This document shows, piece after piece, positions 15,574 to 24,618 of a DNA stretch of 52,857 nt (the stretch's first letter is position 1; the number at the start of each line of letters is the position of its first letter). The notes beneath the pieces were generated by a model that was not told the origin of the DNA, made no database searches, and saw only the letters and a list, made by a program, of their open reading frames with translations. A program made the position numbers and the translations under genes. The DNA is from UBA5109 sp964606735 (GTDB lineage Bacteria; Pseudomonadota; Gammaproteobacteria; Pseudomonadales; Pseudohongiellaceae). The stretch lies in NCBI GenBank assembly GCA_964606735.1, contig CAZSHI010000014.1, positions 1 to 52,857 on the forward strand, read 5' to 3'.

Positions 15574-16627
15574 GTAAAATAAACCCGATAGACAGGGTCA
15601 GCACGATTGGTATCAGCACGGCAAGCAGAGGATTGATCTGATAAATGGCGCCTACCGTATTAAACAGGCGTTGCAGGATAATAAAACCCAGACCAAACAT
15701 CACACCACTGAATACCCGCGCTCCCATGGTCGCTTCCCGCAAGGGACCGAAGATAAATGAAATAGCTACCAGCACCAGAGCCGCAGTGGCCAAGGGCTGT
15801 AGCAACTTTTCCCAGAAGGCCAACACATAGGGGCTGGCGTCCTGGCCCTGATTACTGAAACGCTGGGCATAGGCATACAGATCACTGATGGTCAGCTTGT
15901 CAGATTCCATGATCATCAATTGCAGCATTTCTGGCGACAGATCACTTTGCCAGACCAGTTGATCCAGTGTCTGTGTTTCACTTTGAATGCCATCGGCATC
16001 ATGACGGAAAAAGGTCTGTCTCACATCCTGTAACAACCATTGCTCATCCTCAAAGTGTGCCTGTTCGGCAACGATGTTGGCAGTCATCTGTTGTGCTTCA
16101 TTAAAGCGGTAAATTTTCACTCCGTGCAGAATGCCTTGAGGTTCAATTGCATTAAAATGCAGGAAATCATCACCATCACGTTGCCAGGTTCCCGAGCTTG
16201 AAAGCACGACATCATCACTGTTGCTGATGTTTTTATTCACTTCTGCTTGCAGCTCCATAGCCGGTGCCAGATACTCACCGAGCAATAAGCCCAGCAGCAT
16301 TAACACGATAGCCGGTTTCATGACAGCCCAGACGATCCGCCCTGCCTTGATACCGGAGGCCTGCATAACCACCAGTTCATTACTTGACGCTAATATCCCC
16401 AGACCAATCAGAGAGCCCATCAGGGCAGTCATGGGCAGCAGATCATAGATATGCCTTGGAAAGGTCAACAAGACATAGGAAGTGGCATCAGCCATGCCAT
16501 AACGCTCATTGACCCCGGCCACTTCGTCAAACAGGGTAAACAGAAAATCCAATCCCGCCAGTACCAGCAGGACCAGTGCCATCGCCATGAAAATGGTTTT
16601 GCCTACATAGCTATCAAGTTTTTGCAT
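15557..16627 (-). CDS. lptG: LPS export ABC transporter permease LptG
   Basis: A 356-residue half of the LptFG permease which, with LptB, extracts lipopolysaccharide from the inner membrane and passes it to LptC-LptA. It shows the expected plan: three N-terminal membrane segments, a periplasmic beta-jellyroll (about residues 125-255), and three C-terminal segments. The coupling region GLGILASSNELVVMQASGIKAGRI is typical of LptG. It overlaps lptF by 14 nt, indicating an operon with translational coupling. Confidence 0.94.
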   Translation of the reverse strand: MQKLDSYVGKTIFMAMALVLLVLAGLDFLFTLFDEVAGVNERYGMADATSYVLLTFPRHIYDLLPMTALMGSLIGLGILASSNELVVMQASGIKAGRIVWAVMKPAIVLMLLGLLLGEYLAPAMELQAEVNKNISNSDDVVLSSSGTWQRDGDDFLHFNAIEPQGILHGVKIYRFNEAQQMTANIVAEQAHFEDEQWLLQDVRQTFFRHDADGIQSETQTLDQLVWQSDLSPEMLQLMIMESDKLTISDLYAYAQRFSNQGQDASPYVLAFWEKLLQPLATAALVLVAISFIFGPLREATMGARVFSGVMFGLGFIILQRLFNTVGAIYQINPLLAVLIPIVLTLSIGFILLRRAA

Positions 16628-17696
16628 GCGCCTTTGAGCTGCTATAGCTCCCTGAAAAAGACAATTTATCCTGAAACAGGAGTACCGCTAAGCCCAGAAA
16701 AAACAGATGCACCCACCACAGCCCGATAAAGGCCGGCAGCAGGCCCTGTGCCAGCCAGTCCCTGCTGGCCAGCAAGAGGCCAAAATAAGCGATGTACAGC
16801 AGAATGGCCGGCACCAGTTTGGCAAACCGCCCCTGTCTCGGATTAACCCGACTTAGCGGCACTGCCAGCACACTCAGCACCGGAATCAAAAGCAGCAGGG
16901 AAATACGCCACTGCCATTCGGCCATATAGGCAGGGTTGGATGAGCTCAGTAATTCACGCGTGTTCAGGGCTTTTTCCTCCAGCACCAGATCCAGATTGAT
17001 CTCCCGTTGCGGCAGCCTGATGGCGAGTTCGGAAAAATTGGTAACTGAATAAGCCCCCCCCGAGGCCATGCCTTCACTTAGAGAACCCTGATCAAATACC
17101 ACCAGTCGGCCATCTTCATCCTCCTGCAGACTGGCAGAATCTGCCACTGTTAGACGGTCCTGTTCCGTCTCATGCATGAAGACATCCCGAATCAAGTCTT
17201 CTTCAATACTTTGGGTATAGGTGGTGCGGGCACCATTGGATATATCCTGAAACACGCCCGGCACCATGATGTCGAATTCATTGAGGTCTTTTTGCTGCTC
17301 GAGCAGCAGGGAGCTGTTCAGCAAGCCCCAGGGCGTCAAGATGAAAACCAGACCGGCCAACAATAACAGAACCACCAGCGACGAGAGCTGGGTATAGATC
17401 AGCAATCGAAGCCTGCCCAGACCCGAAGCAATGAGCACGGTCATTTCATTCTCTGCATACATACGACCATAGGCCAGTAAAATACCCAGTAATAGCGCCA
17501 GTGGCAGGATCAGTTGAATGAATTCCGGCAATCGAAAGGACATCAGCAGGAACAGGATGCCGGGATCAAGCTCCCCTTCCGAGGCATCTCCCAGATAATT
17601 CAAGAGGCGGATCAGCACTGCCACAAAAAGCAGCACAAAACTCAGGGCTGAGGTCAGCTGTAAAACCTGTTTGCAAAGATAGCGCGCAATGATCAT
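16614..17696 (-). CDS. lptF: LPS export ABC transporter permease LptF
   Basis: A 360-residue partner permease of LptG with the same six-segment plan and a periplasmic domain at about residues 130-265. It begins MIIARYLCKQVLQ, the standard LptF N-terminus. LLLGILLAYGRMYAENEMTVLIASGLG is the LptB-coupling helix region. It is divergent from pepA across a 118-bp gap, the common gammaproteobacterial arrangement. Confidence 0.94.
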   Translation of the reverse strand: MIIARYLCKQVLQLTSALSFVLLFVAVLIRLLNYLGDASEGELDPGILFLLMSFRLPEFIQLILPLALLLGILLAYGRMYAENEMTVLIASGLGRLRLLIYTQLSSLVVLLLLAGLVFILTPWGLLNSSLLLEQQKDLNEFDIMVPGVFQDISNGARTTYTQSIEEDLIRDVFMHETEQDRLTVADSASLQEDEDGRLVVFDQGSLSEGMASGGAYSVTNFSELAIRLPQREINLDLVLEEKALNTRELLSSSNPAYMAEWQWRISLLLLIPVLSVLAVPLSRVNPRQGRFAKLVPAILLYIAYFGLLLASRDWLAQGLLPAFIGLWWVHLFFLGLAVLLFQDKLSFSGSYSSSKAHAKT

Positions 17697-17814
17697 GATC
17701 TGATTCTAGTGTAATGCACTTTAGACAGCCACTGCCTACCTAAATTCCGGTGGATTTTTTTTCTACCTTTCTCTACATTAGTTTCAGGCTCACAAGTAAT
17801 CTGTAAGGACTGTC

Positions 17815-19293
17815 ATGCAATTTTCTACCAAAACTACTGCGCTAGGTGTTACTCCGACTTCCTGTCTGGTACTGGGTGTTTTCATGAATGGAAATTTACC
17901 CCAGGCAAGTGCCGAAGTAGACAAGCAAAGCGGCAAAAGCCTCAGCAAAATGATCAAGGCTGGCGATATCAGCGGTAAAGCCAAAGAATTCCTTTTGATT
18001 CACAGCCCAGATGGCATAAAAGCCAAACGCATTTTGTTAATAGGGCTGGGCAAAAAAACTGACTTTGACATCAAGAAGTTCACCGAAGCATTACGCTTCA
18101 CAGTGCAACAGTTGAACCGCTATTCGCTGGAGGATTGTGTGCTTGGCTTCAAAGGCCTCGTAAGCGGAAATGCCGACAGTGAACGTCAAGCCATGCAGGT
18201 CGCCAAGGTGTTTACCCATGCCGAATATCGTTATCGGGAAACCCTCTCAAAGGCCAAGCCTCCACTGAAGCTGAAACGGGTGTCGATAGCGGTAGACAAC
18301 GCAGACCGCAGTAAGGCTAAGAAGGGTCTGGATGCCGGCGCTGCGATTGCACTGGGCATGAATGAAGCCAGGAACCTTGGCAATTTGCCTGCCAATATCT
18401 GCACACCTACTTATCTGGCAGATCAGGCCAGAAAGCTGGCAACGAAAAACAAGTTACTCAAAACCCGGGTGCTCTCCGAAGCACAGATGAAACGTCTGGG
18501 TATGCATTCCCTGCTTTCGGTCGGCAATGGCTCTGACCAGGACTCAGCCCTGATCGTGATGGAATATCAGGGAGGCAGCGCCAACAGCAAACCACATGTG
18601 CTTGTCGGCAAGGGAATTACCTTTGATACCGGTGGTATCAGTCTGAAACCCGGCGCCGCCATGGATGAAATGAAATTCGACATGTGTGGAGCCGCCAGCG
18701 TGCTCGGCACCATGCATGCACTGTGTGCCTTGAAGCCCAAAATCAATGTCGTTGGCATCATCGCCAGTGCTGAAAACATGCCTAGTGGGCGGGCCACGAA
18801 ACCTGGCGATGTGGTTTCAAGCATGTCCGGCCAGACCATCGAGATTCTCAATACCGATGCAGAAGGTCGTCTGGTGCTCTGCGACGCTCTCACCTACGCC
18901 AAACGCTTCAAACCGCGAAGCGTCATTGATATCGCTACCCTGACAGGTGCCTGCGTGGCCACCTTTGGCAATGTTGTCAGCGGATTGCTCAGTAACGACG
19001 ATGAGCTGGCTGACAAGCTTTATCAGTGCGGTCTGGATGCACAGGACCCGGCCTGGAGATTGCCCCTGTGGGATGAATACCAGAAACTGCTGCACAGTAA
19101 TTTTGCCGACATCGCTAATATCGGCGGACCACGTGCCGGCACCATAACTGCTGCCTGTTTTCTCTCACGCTTTACCAAAGACTTTAAATGGGCTCATCTG
19201 GATATTGCCGGTACCGCGTGGGATCAGGGCATTCACAAAGGCGCTACCGGCAGGCCGGTGCCCCTGTTGATGGAATACCTGCTGCAGGGCTGA
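17815..19293 (+). CDS. pepA: Leucyl aminopeptidase PepA
   Basis: A 492-residue M17 zinc/manganese aminopeptidase that removes N-terminal residues; in E. coli the same protein also binds DNA (XerCD recombination, carAB control). The metal-ligand lysine segment is VGKGITFDTGGISLKPG, the signature is NTDAEGRLVLCDAL, and KFDMCGAASVLG and DIATLTGAC follow in order. The N-terminal domain (about 1-165) is present. TAAGGA lies 6 nt before the ATG. Its stop overlaps the holC start (TGATG), so the two are translationally coupled. Confidence 0.95.
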   Translation: MQFSTKTTALGVTPTSCLVLGVFMNGNLPQASAEVDKQSGKSLSKMIKAGDISGKAKEFLLIHSPDGIKAKRILLIGLGKKTDFDIKKFTEALRFTVQQLNRYSLEDCVLGFKGLVSGNADSERQAMQVAKVFTHAEYRYRETLSKAKPPLKLKRVSIAVDNADRSKAKKGLDAGAAIALGMNEARNLGNLPANICTPTYLADQARKLATKNKLLKTRVLSEAQMKRLGMHSLLSVGNGSDQDSALIVMEYQGGSANSKPHVLVGKGITFDTGGISLKPGAAMDEMKFDMCGAASVLGTMHALCALKPKINVVGIIASAENMPSGRATKPGDVVSSMSGQTIEILNTDAEGRLVLCDALTYAKRFKPRSVIDIATLTGACVATFGNVVSGLLSNDDELADKLYQCGLDAQDPAWRLPLWDEYQKLLHSNFADIANIGGPRAGTITAACFLSRFTKDFKWAHLDIAGTAWDQGIHKGATGRPVPLLMEYLLQG

Positions 19294-19718
19294 TGAGTAA
19301 AGTCAGTTTTTATCTGCTGAAACAGGGTCAGGCGGCGGAGCGTTATATCTTCGCCTGCCGGCTCTGTGAAAAAATCAGCTCCCAAAACCTGAAAATCTAT
19401 CTGCATACCGATACCCGGGAACAGGCCCAGTATCTGGACGATCTATTGTGGAGTTTTCGTCCGGACAGTTTTTTACCTCATAGCCTGCTGGATACCGAGA
19501 TTGATGAAGACGTCATTATCCTCATCGGTCATGGGGAGCAGTACCAGCAGGAATGTGATGTGCTGGTGAACCTGAGCGACAGCGTACCGCCTTTCTACCA
19601 GCACTTTGAACGCGTGGCCGAGATTATCAGCAATGATGAGCAGGAAAAAGACCAGGGCCGTCAGCGCTGGAAAGCCTACAAGGAAGCCGGCGTCGAGATT
19701 GAAACACATCAGGCCTGA
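19293..19718 (+). CDS. holC: DNA polymerase III subunit chi
   Basis: A 141-residue clamp-loader accessory subunit that bridges psi/tau and SSB. It starts at the ATG overlapping the pepA stop: MSKVSFYLLKQGQAAERYIFACRLCEKISSQ. Typical motifs are IYLHTDTREQAQYLDDLLWSFRPDSFLPHSL and VLVNLSDSVPPFYQHFERVAEII. Usual gene order is pepA-holC-valS; here valS lies 5.7 kb further on. It ends 3 bp before the convergent oxyR, with no terminator visible. Confidence 0.93.
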   Translation: MSKVSFYLLKQGQAAERYIFACRLCEKISSQNLKIYLHTDTREQAQYLDDLLWSFRPDSFLPHSLLDTEIDEDVIILIGHGEQYQQECDVLVNLSDSVPPFYQHFERVAEIISNDEQEKDQGRQRWKAYKEAGVEIETHQA

Positions 19719-19721
19719 AGC

Positions 19722-20630
19722 TCAGCCTGCAAGGCCCATACATTCACAGATCAACTCACCAACCTGGGTAAACTCTTCCTGTCGCGGCGAACGGGAGCGC
19801 CACATCAGACCAATGGAACGCTGTACCTCCCGGTCGGCAAAGGCATGCGCCTCCACACTGGTGCCACGCAGTATGTTTGCATCGACTGCCATTCTGGGCA
19901 GAATGCTTACCCCGATATCGTTGGCCACCATCTGAATCACGGTATTCAGGCTGGTCGCCTGATAAGGCACCTTGATATCCCGGTCTTTCAGTTTGCAGGC
20001 GTCCAGTACATGATCGCGTAGACAGTGGCCCTCTTCGAGCAGTAGCAATTCAGACTGCTTGAGGTCACTGGTCAAAAGGCGCTTGCGTTTGCCAAGCTTG
20101 TCCCCCTTACTGGTCGCCAGCAAGAGCTCATCATAGAAGAGGTGACGCTGGGTGACGCCTTCAGCCGGGTAAGGCAGCGCCAGTAAGAGCAGATCCAGCT
20201 GACCGGCATGCAGTTCTTCCAGCAGATTGCCACTAAGATCTTCACGGATGTACAGTTTGAAACGGGGGTAGCGCTGGCGAAAGGTCTTGAGGATTTTCGG
20301 CAGTAGGAATGGCGCAATGGTTGGAATGACCCCCAGCCGCATTTCGGTGCTGAAGGGTTCATGTGCTGCTACCGCAGTAGCGACCAGATCATCAATATCC
20401 GTCAGAACGGCCTTGGCCCGCTCGGTTACATCCCGGCCAATGGCGGTGAGACTCACATGTTTCTTGCTGCGATCGATCAGGGTAACGCCGAGAGTCTGTT
20501 CCAGCTCACTGATGCCGGCACTGAGGGTTGATTGTGAAACAAAACAGGCACTTGCCGCCTGTCCGAAGTGCTGCTTGTCTGCCACAGCACAGAGGTATTT
20601 AAGCTGTTTTAATGTGGGCGGATGACTCAT
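19722..20630 (-). CDS. oxyR: Hydrogen-peroxide sensor OxyR (LysR family)
   Basis: A 302-residue LysR regulator: an N-terminal winged helix (LKQLKYLCAVADKQHFGQAASACFVSQSTLSAGI) and a C-terminal sensor domain. The redox pair of OxyR is conserved: Cys203 and Cys212 in EEGHCLRDHVLDACKL, with the same 8-residue spacing as E. coli Cys199/Cys208, which form the activating disulfide. It is divergent from rubrerythrin, a peroxide-scavenging protein, across a 140-bp region, which suggests direct control of that gene. Confidence 0.93.
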   Translation of the reverse strand: MSHPPTLKQLKYLCAVADKQHFGQAASACFVSQSTLSAGISELEQTLGVTLIDRSKKHVSLTAIGRDVTERAKAVLTDIDDLVATAVAAHEPFSTEMRLGVIPTIAPFLLPKILKTFRQRYPRFKLYIREDLSGNLLEELHAGQLDLLLLALPYPAEGVTQRHLFYDELLLATSKGDKLGKRKRLLTSDLKQSELLLLEEGHCLRDHVLDACKLKDRDIKVPYQATSLNTVIQMVANDIGVSILPRMAVDANILRGTSVEAHAFADREVQRSIGLMWRSRSPRQEEFTQVGELICECMGLAG

Positions 20631-20770
20631 CGGTAAAATCGATTAAGGGTTGGCAAATAATCTATTGGACAGATGGTAATTGAGATGCTCATAATGATGC
20701 AAGTTAAGGGCAAGAGGCATTAACTATATTCAAGCAACAAGACAGTCAACATGACAAAGAGGGCAAAACA
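20631..20770. promoter_or_regulatory. Divergent oxyR / rubrerythrin control region
   Basis: It contains the small palindrome TGAGATGCTCA (20681-20691) inside a T-N11-A-like context, and CTAT/ATGG half-site-like elements near 20662-20675 that weakly resemble OxyR contacts. TATATT (20725-20730) is a possible -10 for rubrerythrin with no good -35, as expected for an activator-dependent promoter. AGAGGG lies upstream of the rubrerythrin ATG. Confidence 0.4.
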
Positions 20771-21190
20771 ATGTCATTAAAAGGAAGCAAAACCGAAGAA
20801 AACCTGAAAGCTGCATTTGCCGGAGAATCCCAGGCCAACCGCCGCTATCTCTATTTCGCCGCTAAAGCTGATGTCGAAGGTTATAATGATGTCGCCACCG
20901 TATTTCGCTCCACTGCGGAGGGCGAAACTGGCCATGCTCACGGCCATCTGGAATACCTCGAAGAAGTTGGCGATCCAGCTACCGGTCTGCCCATCGGTGG
21001 AACGTCTGACAACCTGAAAGCCGCTATTGCCGGTGAAACCCACGAATATACCGATATGTATCCGGGTATGGCCAAAACGGCACGTGATGAAGGTCATGAT
21101 GAAATTGCTGACTGGTTCGAAACCCTGGCAAAAGCCGAGCGAAGCCACGCCAACCGTTTCCAGAAAGCACTGGACAATCTGGACGCATAA
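20771..21190 (+). CDS. Rubrerythrin, diiron domain only
   Basis: A 139-residue four-helix ferritin-like protein that reduces peroxide at a diiron site. Metal-ligand motifs appear as a duplicated pair: AAFAGESQANRRYLYFA and EGETGHAHGH in the first half, AAIAGETHEYTDMYPGMA and KAERSHANRF in the second. The rubredoxin domain of classical rubrerythrins is missing, so an external electron donor is needed; the neighbouring Fe-S protein is a candidate. It is the first gene of a likely operon with the CCG protein and DUF3501, and is divergent from oxyR. Confidence 0.93.
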   Translation: MSLKGSKTEENLKAAFAGESQANRRYLYFAAKADVEGYNDVATVFRSTAEGETGHAHGHLEYLEEVGDPATGLPIGGTSDNLKAAIAGETHEYTDMYPGMAKTARDEGHDEIADWFETLAKAERSHANRFQKALDNLDA

Positions 21191-21202
21191 TCTTGAATGC
21201 CT

Positions 21203-21254
21203 GAATTGAATCGTCCGCTGATGGGAGCCTTTCGGCTCTCAGCAGCGACAATTC
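21203..21254 (+). other. Large intercistronic hairpin after rubrerythrin
   Basis: A nested, interrupted stem: GAATTG (21203-21208) with CAATTC (21249-21254), then GTC/GAC, GCTG/CAGC and GAGCC/GGCTC around a TTTC loop (21230-21233). No T tract follows, so it may stabilise the rubrerythrin mRNA or separate its expression from the downstream genes rather than terminate. Confidence 0.55.
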
Positions 21255-21277
21255 ATCATGAGGCTAGAGGCTAGAAT

Positions 21278-22618
21278 ATGAGTGATATCAGCACCAGAGA
21301 AGGCAGCCTGGAGGCACCAACTCGACATCCGGTAGACTGGCAATCCGATGAATTCTGGAACCAGCAGGCGCTGGACCAGGAACTGGAACGGGTTTTCGAC
21401 ATCTGTCACGGCTGTCGCCGCTGTGTCAGCCTGTGCAATGCCTTTCCTACCCTGTTTGATCTGGTCGATGAATCCGACACCATGGAAGTCGATGGTGTGG
21501 ACAAGGCCGACTACGGCAAAGTGGTAGACCAGTGCTATCTGTGTGATATGTGCTACATGTCCAAATGCCCTTACGTACCTCCACACGAATGGAATGTTGA
21601 TTTTCCGCACCTGATGCTCAGAGCCAAAGCGGTCAAATTCAAAAAGGAAGGTACCTCATTTCGTAACAAGCTGCTTTCGGACACTAACCGGGTTGGCTCG
21701 CTGGCGACCATCCCGCTGGTAGATGTCACCGTAAATGCACTCAATGCGAACAGTGCCTTTCGTAAAATTCTGGAAAAAACGGCCGGTGTTCACCATCAGG
21801 CTCCGGTGCCCAAGTACCATGCAAAAACCCTGCGTAAGCGCGTCAAACACATGCACAGGGAAATCACAGCGACAGCTGTCGGCAAAACTACCGGCAAGCT
21901 GGCCCTGTATGCCACTTGTTACGGTAATTACAACAGTCCGGAACTGGGTGAGGATTTTTTCAAGGTCTTCCAACACAACAATATCCAGATTGAGCTGGTA
22001 CCCAAAGAGCAATGTTGCGGCATGCCCAAACTGGAACTCGGTGATCTGGAATCCGTCAAAAAGGCCAAGGAGGCCAACATCCCGATACTGGCCAGACTGG
22101 TGGATGAAGGTTATGACCTGACAGCCCCGGTACCGTCCTGCGTCCTGATGTACAAACAGGAACTGCCCCTGCTCTTTCCCGATGATGAAGATGTCATCAA
22201 GGTACAGCAGGCTTTCTATGACCCCTTTGAATACCTGCAATTGCGCCATAAAGGCGGTGCGCTGAATACGGATTTCAGTCAGGAGCTCGGCGATGTCTCC
22301 TACCAGGTCGCCTGCCACCTGCGTGTGCAGAATATCGGCATAAAAGCACGCGATATCCTGAATCTGGTTCCGGGCACGACGGTTACTACAGAAGAACGCT
22401 GCTCCGGTCATGACGGCACCTATGCTGTTAAAGTCGAATCGCATGAGCATGCAGTAAAAATTGCCCGACCGGTCGTCAGGAAAGTGGATGCCAAAGAACG
22501 GGATCACTTTATTTCAGACTGTCCAATGGCTGGCAATCATATTGCCAATCTCTCGGAAAAAGTCTCCAGAGCAGAACACCCTATTAGCTTGTTGCGTATC
22601 GCCTACGGATTGTCATGA
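21278..22618 (+). CDS. (Fe-S)-binding CCG-domain protein (heterodisulfide-reductase/GlpC-like)
   Basis: A 446-residue soluble Fe-S electron carrier. Two [4Fe-4S] sites lie at Cys43/46/49/53 (CHGCRRCVSLC) and Cys86/89/92/97 (CYLCDMCYMSKC). Two cysteine-rich CCG-type domains follow: about residue 210 onward with EQCCGMPKLELGD, and about residue 350 onward with ACHLRVQNIG and EERCSGHDGTYAV. The pattern resembles HdrD/GlpC subunits but has no flavoprotein partner. The rubrerythrin-CCG-DUF3501 order recurs in proteobacteria, so it probably feeds electrons to rubrerythrin; that role is inferred. Confidence 0.85.
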   Translation: MSDISTREGSLEAPTRHPVDWQSDEFWNQQALDQELERVFDICHGCRRCVSLCNAFPTLFDLVDESDTMEVDGVDKADYGKVVDQCYLCDMCYMSKCPYVPPHEWNVDFPHLMLRAKAVKFKKEGTSFRNKLLSDTNRVGSLATIPLVDVTVNALNANSAFRKILEKTAGVHHQAPVPKYHAKTLRKRVKHMHREITATAVGKTTGKLALYATCYGNYNSPELGEDFFKVFQHNNIQIELVPKEQCCGMPKLELGDLESVKKAKEANIPILARLVDEGYDLTAPVPSCVLMYKQELPLLFPDDEDVIKVQQAFYDPFEYLQLRHKGGALNTDFSQELGDVSYQVACHLRVQNIGIKARDILNLVPGTTVTTEERCSGHDGTYAVKVESHEHAVKIARPVVRKVDAKERDHFISDCPMAGNHIANLSEKVSRAEHPISLLRIAYGLS

Positions 22619-22632
22619 GGAACACAGAAATT

Positions 22633-23217
22633 ATGGGCACATTAAACAGAAGTGATTTACTCTCACTGGAAGAATACGCCGGCAGACGCCAGGAATACAA
22701 AGCCAAGGTTATTGCGCATAAAAAACCACGCCAGGTCAGCCTGACGGATCATGCACGTCTTTACTTTGAAGATGAACTGACCATTCGCTATCAGATTCAG
22801 GAAATGCTGCGCATTGAAAAAGTCTTTGAAGCAGATGGCATTCAGGACGAACTGGATGCCTACAACCCGCTGATTCCCGACGGCAGCAATCTCAAAGCCA
22901 CTTTCATGCTGGAATATGAAGATATCGAAACACGTAAAGATGAACTGGCCAGACTGATAGGCGTCGAAGACATGGTCTGGATGCAAGTTGAAGGCTTCGA
23001 CAAGGTATATGCAATTGCCGATGAGGACATGGATCGCGAAAATGCCGAAAAAACGTCCAGCGTCCATTTTATGCGTTTTGAATTTACAGCGGAAATGGTC
23101 AGCGCCTTCCAGGAAAAGCAGACCGTGCTGATCGGCTGTGACCACCTCAACCTACCGGTTGCCGGCATCAAACTCAGTCCGGAAACAGCGGCTTCATTGT
23201 CTGAGGATTTTGCTTAA
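22633..23217 (+). CDS. DUF3501-family protein
   Basis: A 194-residue soluble protein of unknown function found beside rubrerythrin and CCG-domain genes. It begins MGTLNRSDLLSLEEYAGRRQEYKAKVIAHKKPR, the usual DUF3501 opening; LYFEDELTIRYQIQEMLRIEKVF and TFMLEYEDIETRK are other conserved stretches. ATG at 22633 has GAGGA 12 nt upstream. An alternative ATG at 22615 overlaps the preceding stop (ATGA) and would add six residues. Tight spacing marks it as third gene of the redox operon. Confidence 0.85.
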   Translation: MGTLNRSDLLSLEEYAGRRQEYKAKVIAHKKPRQVSLTDHARLYFEDELTIRYQIQEMLRIEKVFEADGIQDELDAYNPLIPDGSNLKATFMLEYEDIETRKDELARLIGVEDMVWMQVEGFDKVYAIADEDMDRENAEKTSSVHFMRFEFTAEMVSAFQEKQTVLIGCDHLNLPVAGIKLSPETAASLSEDFA

Positions 23218-23251
23218 AAAGCATAGCGCCCAGTTATCGGGATTCCACAGC

Positions 23252-24469
23252 CTATTGATGGCGGGCGATAAACTGTCGGATGCCTTCGGGTGAGCCCAAA
23301 TTGTTCCACTGCTGCTCAGGCCAGTTGAAATTCTCGGTAAATTCATTGCAAAGCGCAGTATTCTGGCTCATGGCACCCAGCAACATCTGGAACTCCTCAG
23401 AGGGCGGCTTCATCATCAGGTTGGTCCAGCGTGCAGCACCCAGACAGCGCTCGTTTCTTTGCCTGTCGACTGCTTCAATAAAACTGCGATCGAGCTGCTC
23501 TGCCGCGAGAATGCCTTCACCCACCTTGAAGGCTGAGTAGGAAGCAATATTAGCCCCCTGACCATTTACCGGGTCAACCGTCACATGCACATCACCGAGG
23601 GCCAGGGCGAAGGTGCCATTTCCCAGTTCAACAGCCGTCTTGCGAACAGTCGGTACCACGGCACCCTGCAGAACATCCATGGGCTGGCACAAATCAAAGC
23701 GGGCGCTATCAACACGCTCATAAACACCCGGATGGTATTGTTCCAGGGCATCGAGAATGGTCTGCTTGAACAGCGCTGGATCATCGTCATAGCGGGTAGT
23801 AAGCATCGACTCCAGTGCCGAGCCGGGAATATTTTCAAATAACAGCGCCGTGCACATGCCGTCAAAACTCAGCATCGGAATGCATAGCAGTTCACCGATG
23901 CCGGGTGTCAGTGAAATGGTGACATTTTTTGGCGCTGCATGGGCGACACCGCTATACAGTCCGACACAAAGTTGACGCTGAGCTTGCTGAAACGGCGACT
24001 CCTGTCCATCACGCTCAAACAAGGCACCCAGCGGCCCCTTGCCAGCTGCCACAACCAGCAGATCAAAACGCTCTGCCAGCGCTTGAATATCCGCTTCCGT
24101 GATTTCTCGATACTCGATAGCTCCGCCACGCTCAGTGAAATCCTGCATCAAGGCAGGCAGGTAAAGTCGATAATCCACCGCACGGGATGGCTTTTTGAAA
24201 TAACCGGGAAAATGCAGCGGTTCCGGAATATTCAGCCAGTGATCATGGTAATGATAATGGCAGTCATCATCCGTCCAGTGATTGACTCCCAGCTCGTTTT
24301 CGCGCTCAAGCGTGCAGTAGTGGTGGGCAACCGTGTTCAGCAAGCGGGAAGCACGATACTCTTCTGCCCTGCGGTCTGTAATGATGGTAGGCGCCAGGCC
24401 ATGTTTTTGTAGATACAGGGCCAGGTGCAGACCGGCTATGCCGGCGCCAACGATGCCGATATTATGCAT
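23252..24469 (-). CDS. Styrene-monooxygenase-like FAD oxygenase (StyA family)
   Basis: A 405-residue flavoprotein closely resembling the epoxidase component StyA of two-component styrene/indole monooxygenases. The FAD loop is IGIVGAGIAGLHLALYL. RLLNTVAH (StyA active-site segment), PSRAVDYRLYLPALM, LCVGLYSG, MDVLQGAVVP, DVHVTVDPVNGQGANIASYSAF and the late EFTENFNWPEQQW all match StyA order. Such enzymes need FADH2 from a separate reductase (StyB), which is not encoded anywhere in the window. ATG at 24469 is preferred; a TTG at 24487 lies in frame. The real substrate is unknown; indole or a vinyl-aromatic are possibilities from the family. Confidence 0.84.
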   Translation of the reverse strand: MHNIGIVGAGIAGLHLALYLQKHGLAPTIITDRRAEEYRASRLLNTVAHHYCTLERENELGVNHWTDDDCHYHYHDHWLNIPEPLHFPGYFKKPSRAVDYRLYLPALMQDFTERGGAIEYREITEADIQALAERFDLLVVAAGKGPLGALFERDGQESPFQQAQRQLCVGLYSGVAHAAPKNVTISLTPGIGELLCIPMLSFDGMCTALLFENIPGSALESMLTTRYDDDPALFKQTILDALEQYHPGVYERVDSARFDLCQPMDVLQGAVVPTVRKTAVELGNGTFALALGDVHVTVDPVNGQGANIASYSAFKVGEGILAAEQLDRSFIEAVDRQRNERCLGAARWTNLMMKPPSEEFQMLLGAMSQNTALCNEFTENFNWPEQQWNNLGSPEGIRQFIARHQ

Positions 24470-24497
24470 GTCCTTTACTCTCTCCAAAGCAGTTTTA

Positions 24498-24523
24498 TCT
24501 GAGCTTATTGCAAGTGTCTCAGA
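24498..24523. repeat. Inverted repeat upstream of the StyA-like gene
   Basis: TCTGAG (24498-24503) and CTCAGA (24518-24523) are separated by 14 nt, about 30-50 bp before the StyA-like ATG. Possible operator; weak evidence. Confidence 0.35.
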
Positions 24524-24618
24524 TTGTTAAGTAAGTAAGGAAAAAAAATCCGCTGCAGACATGAGCAGCCATTTTTCCGCTCTTGGCAGGGGAAAATCAG
24601 TGCTTACTTGAGTGAGGC

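Noticed and set aside
21656..22507. 283-codon minus-strand ORF opposite the CCG-domain gene
   Set aside because: Antisense shadow; the plus strand encodes the conserved Fe-S motifs.
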